In this document: positions 32,819 through 40,000 of the stretch, in pieces
How the letters are laid out: each line of letters opens with the position of its first letter
Position numbering within the stretch: position 1 is the first letter of the stretch
Source of the DNA: Temnopleurus reevesii
Lineage: Eukaryota; Echinodermata; Echinoidea; Temnopleuroida; Temnopleuridae
Length of the DNA stretch: 40,000 nucleotides
NCBI GenBank assembly: GCA_036244855.1
Contig: BQKZ01000933.1
Span: 23,342-63,341 of the forward strand
Direction of reading: 5' to 3'
Program-made: the position numbers and the translations under genes
The notes under the pieces: model-generated
The model's database searches: none
What the model was told of the DNA's origin: nothing
What the model saw: the letters and a program-made list of their open reading frames with translations, nothing else

Positions 32819-32923
32819 CCTGTTCTTACTCTCGAAATCTGTGCGCATTGTGATGTTTTCTGACACATGCATCTGGAAACTGTAACAGTTGAAGAGTACT
32901 TTCAAAGCAAAGCTTCAGTGATC
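32819..32923 (+). repeat. 105 bp direct repeat, member 2 (copy 2)
   Basis: Counterpart of 19696-19800. Its last base is the last base shared by the two 13.6 kb copies. Confidence 0.88.
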
Positions 32924-33526
32924 CTAAAACGGTGAACCGCCTCTTTGGGTGGTCCGACAAGAGATAACCCTTGAGCTATTGCGGAAAGCCGGCATGTTGC
33001 AGCCTATCTGGTAATGACAATATTGCACAGTTTTGAAGGCGGAAAAACCACCATACCACGAGAAGTGTTTATTCAATGAAGTGCCTTTTTGTTTGTATAT
33101 GTCCAAGATACATAACTTCATAAGATATAAATACATTCAGAAGTCCTTCGGTCAGTAGGAAATGATAAATCAAAGAAGTTGGTTAACAATAACAATGTAA
33201 CAAGATTGCTGAGTTCAATTCATAGCATATTAATGCAGTACATTCTAGTGGTGCACGCCGACAATGGAGCGATCTATGAACGCTTTATCAATGGTAATGA
33301 GAACAGATCCAGAGAGACTTTTCTACTTCTTATATATCTCTAAATATTTATTGCTCCTAAATCTTCCAAACAGAAAGAATATCCATCCAGTAATTAGTGT
33401 GCAATGCACAGGCTGAGTGACAAATCTTCTCTAAAATACTTTTTTTTCCCATTCTCAAAATATATCAGTCGGCTACAAAAATCAAATTACTAAAGGATAA
33501 ACTAAACATTAAAGAGACTGGAGGGG
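32924..33526. other. gene-free stretch, start of unique sequence
   Basis: No element or splice-bounded exon recognised. The minus-strand open frame 32924-33136 has no domain signal, and its end coincides with the duplication border. Confidence 0.45.
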
Positions 33527-33688
33527 GGGGGTGTTTCATCAAGATTTGTCGCAGAGACAATTATAATTGTCAGCGCCGACAGATTCCTTGATTGTGATTG
33601 GATGAAAAACACTATTGCTGACAGTTGCTATGGGAACTGTCGGAAAATGACTCCTTGTCGCTGCGACAAATCTTGATGAAACACCCCC
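33527..33688. mobile_element. MITE-like element E, 162 bp
   Basis: The outermost 28 bases on each side are perfect inverted repeats (starting GGGGGTGTTTCATCAAG and ending CTTGATGAAACACCCCC), with similarity continuing past one mismatch. The interior includes GATTGTGATTGGATG and GTTGCTATGGGAACTG. Small size, terminal inverted repeats and no coding capacity define a MITE. A target-site duplication is obscured by the adjoining G-rich sequence. Related TTTCAT(C/G)AAGA-type MITEs are familiar to me from deuterostome genomes (from memory). Confidence 0.85.
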
Positions 33689-33840
33689 AGGGTCTTTATT
33701 CTCAATTTTCTTTTATTTTCTAGGAATATGGAAGGAACTAGAGCAGTCTTGGCTTGGTCTTTGGCAGTCCACTGTCACCGTTCTGAACAAAAACATCATT
33801 TCACAGTGACAGAAAACTTACATTACATGTAACTTTTTTA

Positions 33841-35227
33841 ATTAGGTGATCTGTCATATCGACAGATCACCTAATATGTTTCTACGAAATTTTCTTATTT
33901 TTCTTTTTTATTTTTATTCCAAAAACTTTGGTCAACGATATCTAAAAAATGACAAGGTCATAACTAATGTCATTCAAGTCATCGATTGGGTCTATCGAGG
34001 ACACGTAAATGCATCCATTGCTTATGCGAATGGTCAATGATGACGTCATCTAGACGCCATTTTGTAAATTTACAGTATCAACAATAACTTCATAAATAAC
34101 AGTAAAAAAGTAACAAAATTTACATAACATAAACTTCACATAATTCTCTCCCAATAGCCGTCGTCATAGCTCATATATAACGCTCATTACGCACGCGTAC
34201 GTGCGCGTCAAAATTATAAAATGCTTTAAATCATCTACAATCAAGTCTCCATACGTTTCAGGTCATTTCTAGCATCATCGCGTCATCGCGCGTTTAACCA
34301 CGAAGCTGCTTCAAATAGCCAAATTCCTTGGTATATTCTGATAGAGCATAACATTCTCATTAAGTTGATACCATTTTCAACTTTCTACGACCATTATTAA
34401 GGAAATTACAGCCCGACAAAGTTTTCCGCGCGTGCGCGCGCATTCTTTCTTCATAGGCCAAATATGGGCAAAAACATGACTATACTAAAATCATTGTAGC
34501 TCTAAAAATAGTCCATTAACCTCTAATTTTCTTTTCATGAACCTGCTTTTTTGTTGTAGATATAATTGAATGTGACATTTACCTTTCAAAAACGTTATTA
34601 CGTCATCAAAATGGCGCCTAAATTCAAAATTTTGGTTTTTTTTCAAAATGGCATCATAATTTGTATGCAAATTAGTCAATAACTCCATTAATATTGATCA
34701 TTTTGCTCCTAGTTTTTGATATGTTGTAGCTGAGGCAATTGTGCACAAAACATAAAATAACCGTTATTCATTTTGGCAGCGAAAACATGGTGTATTTGTA
34801 CGATATACATAGGCATGTCAATTTCCGCTGTTTTACACACAAAGACTATGAGAAACGAATCTTGGTAATATCCGGATTATACCTTCTTTCCCTTTAAGAG
34901 CAGCAGCTCCTTTATTCTTTGTCGATTTTCGCCCAACTTTGAGTATGTTGTAGCTGAGAATATTCCCTATCGTAAGTGTGCCATTTCGGGATCATATCAA
35001 CATTTTCGGCACAATGTATGACACGAGAATCCCAGTCCTGATCTGCGTGTAATATCCTATGGAGAAACTCCTGCGTGTATTAATCAATTGGGGAAAAATC
35101 GTAGTTTTCTTAATATGAAGGTCGTGAGTTCGAGTACCAGCTGTGACATATATTTTTTTCATCTCTATTTTTTTTCTTCATCATATCTATCATTTTAAAC
35201 ACTAACATTAATGATAGATCACCTAAT
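33841..35227. mobile_element. 1.39 kb non-coding element bounded by ATTAGGTGATCT inverted ends
   Basis: The left end ATTAGGTGATCT (33841-33852) and right end AGATCACCTAAT (35216-35227) are perfect 12 bp inverted repeats. The left end folds into a hairpin with 15 bp perfect arms (33841-33855, 33861-33875), and a second hairpin (arms ATCTATCATT and AATGATAGAT, 35185-35219) sits at the right end. The interior is non-coding, has CpG-rich patches such as GCGCGTGCGCGCGC, repeats TATGTTGTAGCTGAG twice (about 34721 and 34944), and contains a tRNA-like B-box region (GTGAGTTCGAGTACC, 35123-35137). Short inverted ends plus terminal hairpins recall Helentron/Helitron-like non-autonomous elements, but that is inference. 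Confidence 0.5.
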
Positions 35228-35330
35228 TTGTCTACATGACGAATTAAATGTCTAGTTTATTAATTTTTTTTCATATATATCATCATCTTTATCTTTATCT
35301 TTGATCCTCCTTTGATATTTTCGTCCCTCC

Positions 35331-35350
35331 CATCCATCCATCCATCCATC
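35331..35350 (+). repeat. CATC microsatellite
   Basis: Five tandem copies of CATC, within a T/C-rich tract starting near 35260. Confidence 0.9.
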
Positions 35351-35453
35351 AATCTCTCTCAAAATATCATATACTATCTCTCATATAATCATTTTCTCAT
35401 TTAAGCATGTCTTTACCTTCGCATTGGTGCGATTCAAATATTTTGAATGTTAA

Positions 35454-35771
35454 TGTGCAATAGACTGCAAAAACGTTTACTATAGTGATGAACAAATTTC
35501 CGCTGAATATTCTTCTCTTCTCACATACCCTAAAAAAGAAAATCCTTCTATACCATCCTGTCGCTTTGGAGGTAGACGTACTTTATGCTCTTATATCATG
35601 CATACTATAGATTTGGAAGTTGATGGAATACGAATCAACATTGCTTTTAAACTAGCTCAAGTGCGGGATCCTTTCAAACAAACTCCGCGAGACACTCTTT
35701 TGGGGGGAGGGTCTAGTAATAATACAGGTTGGGTAAAGAAAGGTGCTGATATGGAGGATGAAGTAATCTAA
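35454..35771 (+). CDS. open frame without early ATG, possible terminal exon or element remnant
   Basis: After a TAA at 35451, 105 codons are open to a TAA ending at 35771. The only in-frame ATGs are internal, so it would need an upstream exon. The product includes CRFGGRRTLCSYIMHTIDLE, VDGIRINIAFKLAQVRD and ends WVKKGADMEDEVI, with balanced composition unlike the low-complexity frames nearby. A pyrimidine-rich run (ATTCTTCTCTTCTCACATAC) followed by AAAAAAG near 35539 could be an acceptor. The family is not recognised. A frame of this length can arise by chance in 40 kb. Confidence 0.3.
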   Translation, partial: CAIDCKNVYYSDEQISAEYSSLLTYPKKENPSIPSCRFGGRRTLCSYIMHTIDLEVDGIRINIAFKLAQVRDPFKQTPRDTLLGGGSSNNTGWVKKGADMEDEVI

Positions 35772-35946
35772 AAAGAAGCAAAGTAAAGAGGGGAAAATAG
35801 AGAGAGAAATATAGTCCTGCATTGACTTATTCTAAGTAAAACAGAAATGAGAGAGAGGGAGCGAGGATTAAAGTTTTGAAGCATTTATCATTCTCTTCTG
35901 AATATTTCCGCTTATTGTAAATATTCGGATATTGTACTTATAGAGA

Positions 35947-36083
35947 AGACGAGACGAGAGAAGCCTTGAAGGTGTGCATTAATGCCAATTATTTTTTATT
36001 AAGGTTGCCCCCCAAAATTTGGGACGTTTTAATAAAAATAATTGGCATTAATGCACACCTTCAAGGCTTCTCTCGTCTCGTCT
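35947..36083. repeat. near-perfect long hairpin, about 55 bp arms
   Basis: The left arm (35947-36002) starts AGACGAGACGAGAGAAGCC and the right arm (36028-36083) ends GGCTTCTCTCGTCTCGTCT. They are reverse complements over about 55 bases with a single indel in a T run. The loop of about 25 bases contains CCCAAAATTTGGG. Perfect pairing implies a very recent origin or selection on the structure. Candidates are a young MITE, a hairpin small-RNA precursor, or a local inverted duplication, including an artefactual foldback. Confidence 0.85.
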
Positions 36084-36159
36084 TTTATATAACAATCCGT
36101 GCCAATACGTGAACATATAATATGTTTGTACTTATAGAGAGATATACATATTATGTAAA

Positions 36160-36450
36160 AAAAAAGAAAAAGAAAAAAGGAAGATTGCTATTTGAGGGAC
36201 ATTGTGGGGACATATCACACAAATTTGTGATTAAAACTATATTATGGAGAAAAAATAACACAAAACTGGTTACAAAATCAAGAGTGGAGCTATTCTAAAA
36301 GTAAGGAAAAGAAAAAAAATAACACTATTGTTTGAGGAGAATTGCGGGGACATTTATAAATCTATTTTAAGAACTCATACAATTTTGTTATTGAGAATAT
36401 AATCTATAAAAAATATTCCAGCAGAAAACCGGTTACAAATCAAAAGAGAG
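36160..36450 (+). repeat. degenerate tandem duplication, two units of about 140-160 bp
   Basis: GCTATTTGAGGGACATTGTGG and CTGGTTACAAAATCAAGAG in unit 1 recur as CTATTGTTTGAGGAGAATTGCGG and CCGGTTACAAATCAAAAGAG in unit 2, with AAAGAAAAA runs before each. The whole tract is purine-rich. No coding. Confidence 0.6.
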
Positions 36451-36756
36451 GGGAAATTATATTCATGGAATACTTATACAATCAGCTTTCTAATTATAAG
36501 TGCTAAACAAAATACAATCATTTAGAAATAAAATACAATCATTTAGGAAAAAATAAAGGTTGAGAGAAAAAGAAAAGAAGCAAATTAAAAACACATACAT
36601 TTCATATAGATGACGGCTTACAATGAAAGGATCATTTAATCTCAAATCGACTGAGTATAAATGCCAGCATTCTTTTCATAGCAACGAAGAAGCGGGGAAA
36701 GAAAGTTCAGAAAGAGCACGTACACGTAACCTGACAGAATCTATCGGTCTATTTCT

Positions 36757-36995
36757 GGCATTCCATAACAATTGAATTGAAAATGTGGGTAAATGGCAAG
36801 GGTTGGCTTGTGTAAATGAGAGGGCCAATTTCTTCCAGCACACAATCTATCAATTGAAATGCTCTAATGCAACCATGCTTGGTAAATGTGGAATGTGTTA
36901 AGTTTGAAATTAACCTCTTGAATGCTACTTGAGAACTACTTGACTGATGACATCCATAATAGTGTGGTATTCCCAAGCTGGCAAATGGAAGTGTG
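36757..36995 (-). repeat. dispersed repeat, member 1
   Basis: GAATTGAAAATGTGGGTAAATGGCAAGGGTTGGCTT matches 37127-37162 (GAATTGAAACTGTGGGTAAATGGCAGGGGTTGGCTT). Weaker similarity extends about 200 bp rightward. Minus-strand frames from both members read SQPLPFTH, an effect of the repeat rather than a gene family. Confidence 0.5.
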
Positions 36996-37112
36996 GCATT
37001 GATATAATGGTGGGCAATTCTTTATTGTTATTTTAGTATTATTGTTTTCATCACTATCTTAATCGCTATTTCCTTTTCCTTTCTCTACAATAAAAATAAT
37101 TATGTCATGAAT

Positions 37113-37340
37113 GTGGCATACAGTTTTGAATTGAAACTGTGGGTAAATGGCAGGGGTTGGCTTTTGTAAATCTTTAGTATCAATATATGGTCTGCAATAT
37201 CAACCCTCAAGCCATGAGCAAAAATTTTCAAATGACTTGTATAGGGGAAATTCAATGAAAGTCTCATGTCTGTTAGGCCAATTACTTGACAACTAATCAC
37301 CATTGATGTGTGAAAAATATCATCTTTTTTATTCATTATT
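37113..37340 (-). repeat. dispersed repeat, member 2
   Basis: Partner of 36757-36995 in the same orientation, about 360 bp away. The high-similarity part is 37127-37162. Confidence 0.5.
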
Positions 37341-38110
37341 TAATTTCAATGTAGTTCAATGGATAGTTGTCAAGAAACTGGTGTTACAGACATAAAGCTT
37401 TCCTGGAATTGCCCATACTACAGAGTGACTCATATTCCCCAAATACAGCACAAGAAAATACATAAAAATTCTTGACCCCCAAGCTCACAGGTCTTACGGT
37501 AAATAGAATGGTGCAATTGAAATTGTCATCTAAACACCTACATGAAAATACACATAGACAAATCAAATCAATTTCAGCAGTAATTAGATGCTACATATGC
37601 CTTTCACCAACTCCTGTTTAAACCATGCCCAGTTCTGGAGGGGGCGGTGAATTAATGAATTAATGCATTCTCCTTCCTTGACATTGCGAAATGCAAGGCT
37701 TAGTCAAAGACGCCAGAAAGAATAGTGCACTTGCTTGATAGAAAAAGTGACAAATTGGATTATTCTCTCAGCATTAAGCTATTAATTTCCAACACAATTG
37801 TGGTGGTAATTGAATTATACTCAGGCCAGCCTTCCTGACTGTGATGGTATTACTCAAAATATGGAGAAGGGAGAATATCACAAGAAGGTGTGATAAAATT
37901 GTGAGAAAATGATGATTGAAAATGCTTGTAAAACAATACTTTGGGATGGTAAATATCATATTCTTCCTCCTTATTGTATTCTGTAAATATTGTTTTGTAC
38001 AATTGACATTCTATTTTAAGTTGTACTACAAGTTGTCCTTAATAAGATGGAAAAATAAATCAAATAAAATAAATTGTCAGTGGGTCTATATATAATAAAT
38101 AATTAAGGTT
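37341..38110. other. gene-free stretch
   Basis: AT-rich; no exon or repeat recognised with confidence. Confidence 0.5.
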
Positions 38111-38315
38111 CCATGACGTTTGATTCGGCAACAATTGCTCTGGGCGAGAAATTACAAGTAAGCCTAATATCCAAACTAAACCAAACCCAACCCTAACCCT
38201 AATCCTAATCTTCACATCATTCTGAAGCATAAACCCCCATCTAAAAAAATCCTAACCCTAAATATAGTGAAAAATTAGAACCAGAGCAACTGCCGCCAGA
38301 GCAAATGCCAGGTCA
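38111..38315 (-). mobile_element. MITE-like element carrying telomere-like repeats, about 205 bp
   Basis: The ends are diverged inverted repeats: CCATGACGTTTGATTCGGCA with AACAATTGCTCTGG on the left, and CCAGAGCAACTGCCGCC with AGAGCAAATGCCAGGTCA on the right. Between them lie AACCCTAACCCTAATCCTAATC and a second AATCCTAACCCTAAAT. The same association occurs in inverted orientation at 10890-11010. The CCCTAA units are therefore part of a mobile or dispersed repeat, not a chromosome end. Confidence 0.65.
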
Positions 38316-38925
38316 CTAAATTGAGACTTGCAAATGCTGTATCAAATGCAGTGTGCATCTTTCCAACTTGGAATAACAACATAAAAACAGCAAAATTAGG
38401 AATCTTGCCAGGGCTAAATTCTCAAACATCAACAACTGCTATGGAACCTCAGGCATTCCCCAACTGATATATCCATTTAACTGAAGAACAACAAGACCTT
38501 TGTGTAAACTGGGACTTCTTAGATTACCTGAGAATATTAGTCATTCAGTCCAAAGCGTTTCCTCTCCATCCCTCACGACATTTCAATTCAGGTCAGTCAC
38601 CAGATAAATTTGAGCGGTTTTAATTTCATTCGACATAATCCGAGGGCAGGAGAAAGAGGACGAGTCGGGTTGTCTTAGGATGTGCCGCAAAAATAGCAAG
38701 TTGGCAAACTACGGCTTATCTTGTCATTCATCGTATTGTAGTAATGGCAAAGGGTCTTGGGAGAATTTATTGAATTACAGGTCAAAGAATATGATGTAAT
38801 ATAACCTATTTGGACATACTTCATTTGAAATATATACAAGATCACTTTTAACTATCTAATTGTTCATTCATTTCATTAATTAAAAGGATGGCATATTAAT
38901 GTAGAAATAAACTTGTTTTTCATCA
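38316..38925. other. gene-free stretch
   Basis: No feature recognised. A C/T-rich run lies near 38564-38576. Confidence 0.5.
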
Positions 38926-40000
38926 ATACCCTGTAAGAATACAGTAAATTAGAATTTTAAGTAAGATGTAGAATGAAGAGAATTATGATAATTTCTTAAA
39001 TATAATATATGAACAGTAGGTAAGAATAAAAAGAGTGAACAAGAGAAAATGAAAAGTTACAAGGGAAGAAGGTACGTGTGTAGGTGAATAGATTGAGGAA
39101 AAGAATGATGGGAACAAGTCCAGAGTGTATGAGGGATTTCTGCAGAAAGTGGGTATTATATGGATATGTGTGAAGGAGAGGGAGGGGGAGGTGGGGATAG
39201 AGTGGTGAAGAGAGGGAGAGAAAAGACAAGGAAATGGGCAGTGATGGGATATTAATACAAACACAAGATACAAACACAAGAGACACTCCATTATCTAAAG
39301 TAGATGTGAACTTATTGAAGTGATGAGGAGGAGTTAGATGGCTTTAAAAATGTATTCAACAAATAAAGAGAGAGAAAAGAGAGAAGAGGGTGGGGGAAGA
39401 AGAAAAATATGACTGAAAATGGAGGACAAAGAAGAGTGGTGAGCAGGGATGGAAGAAGCAATTAGGGGGGAGGGGTGGTGACACACAAATACTGGTGGAG
39501 GAGAAGAAAAAGAGGGGTAAGGGGTAGGGTGAAAAAGAAAGGCATCAAATTTGATTTAAGATGGGAAGCAAGGATAGACAAGCCTTCATAATAACACAAT
39601 AAATCTCTATGAGGATCTATAGCAGATATGGACATCAGGGGAGAAGGCAGAGAATTCGTAAAGAAGAAAAGAAGAAAAAGCAATGATTATATGTGATAAG
39701 GCTCCAGTCACATAGAAACCCCCAACTGAACACAAATCAACACTCTTTGTTAAGCGAAAATTATCTGCCTCTGAACAAAGAGTCGTGTTAAATTGCGTTC
39801 AGTCTGAATTTTATGTGAATGGAAAAATGTAGACCAGACAGAGTAAGAAAAGAAGAGAACAATTACAAAGTATTGAAAAAAGATTTGGTAAAGCTTTCCT
39901 TTACATTACATTGCCTCAACAATCTACAGTAGATATGGACTTATTCTGTACATGTGAGAATGGTAAGGTTAAGATTTGCACTATTAAGCAGGAATGCAAT
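38926..40000 (+). other. purine-rich strand with A/G-dense tracts
   Basis: About 1 kb in which the plus strand is heavily A/G with blocks such as AAGGAGAGGGAGGGGGAGG (39172-39190), AAAGAGAGAGAAAAGAGAG (39365-39383) and AAGAAAAGAAGAAAAAG (39663-39679). All open frames are on the opposite strand and are the L/S/F/P-rich readings expected from T/C-rich sequence. No gene is supported. Confidence 0.65.

Larger units (their letters stand above)
19802..32923 (+). repeat. 13.6 kb duplicated segment, copy 2 (13,122 bp)
   Basis: Direct repeat of 6187-19800. Differences seen: a 5 bp loss in the A/B array (TCCTGAATG versus TCCTGACCTGAATG), a 4 bp gain near 22231, a 2 bp gain in an A run near 24742, a 1 bp loss near 24957, the 648 bp deletion near 25958, a 1 bp gain near 26453, one extra 157 bp unit near 29424-29580, and scattered substitutions. 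The two exons of the SLC4A11-like gene are unchanged. Sequence from 32924 onward has no counterpart in copy 1. Confidence 0.95.

Noticed and set aside
6187..32923. True segmental duplication creating a second SLC4A11-like exon pair with new function
   Set aside because: Exons are unchanged between copies and the junction coincides with an N; an assembly overlap is simpler. Kept only as the alternative in the first finding.
36749..37336. Two minus-strand frames sharing SQPLPFTH, possible gene family
   Set aside because: The similarity is at DNA level across a dispersed repeat and extends outside the frames.
38183..38256. Chromosome end or fusion point from CCCTAA repeats
   Set aside because: Only a few degenerate units, enclosed by inverted-repeat ends found also at 10890-11010.
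1..40000. CRISPR array, operon, prophage or a clustered defence-like system
   Set aside because: No short regularly spaced repeats, no tightly packed genes and no recognisable prokaryotic coding sequence; the tandem arrays seen have no unique spacers.

Overview
The window looks like gene-poor nuclear DNA from a marine deuterostome invertebrate. An echinoderm such as a sea urchin is my best guess, with hemichordate and cephalochordate relatives not excluded. The basis is AT-rich sequence with small exons between long introns, many MITE-like inverted-repeat elements, tRNA-headed SINEs ending in a GCGCTATATA and TTATTATTA tail, and degenerate TTAGGG-bearing elements. There are no bacterial operons, rRNA genes or CRISPR arrays. 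Nearly all ATG-started open frames are short chance frames inside repeats or introns.

The dominant structure is a 13.6 kb segment present twice: 6187-19800 and 19802-32923. The copies are separated by a single N at 19801, and both edges of that N coincide with edges of the duplicated unit. This is the expected signature of two overlapping contigs or haplotypes placed end to end, so I read it as a probable false duplication rather than a biological tandem duplication. The copies are nearly identical but differ by substitutions, small indels, a 648 bp deletion (copy 2 has one unit where copy 1 has two) and a 157 bp repeat-number change (copy 2 has one more unit). If so, the true locus is 1-19800 followed by 32924-40000, with copy 2 an alternative version.

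The one gene I can recognise lies on the minus strand. Two consecutive exons (14415-14455, then 13640-13847) with good splice sites encode part of the N-terminal cytoplasmic domain of an SLC4A11-like (BTR1/NaBC1) membrane transporter. Both exons appear again in copy 2 (27381-27421, 26606-26813). Just downstream in the intron is a decayed partial duplicate of the larger exon (13519-13585), abutting a SINE relic. I could not place the remaining SLC4A11 exons. Three further exon-like segments (2268-2352 minus; 4148-4253 plus; 8645-8688 plus) and an ATG-less open frame (35454-35771 plus) are weaker candidates of unknown family.

Region by region: 1-6186 is intergenic or intronic sequence with two related 0.5 kb MITEs and a second MITE family. 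6187-19800 holds a higher-order A/B tandem array, SINEs, a 0.65 kb tandem duplication, the SLC4A11-like exons, a foldback element and a 157 bp tandem repeat element. 19802-32923 repeats all of that. 32924-40000 is unique and holds a 162 bp MITE, a 1.39 kb element with hairpins at both ends, a near-perfect 55 bp-arm hairpin, a telomere-motif element and a long purine-rich strand. I found no convincing new multi-gene biological system. The most useful results are the assembly-level duplication, the recombination differences between its copies, the decayed exon duplicate and several structured repeats.
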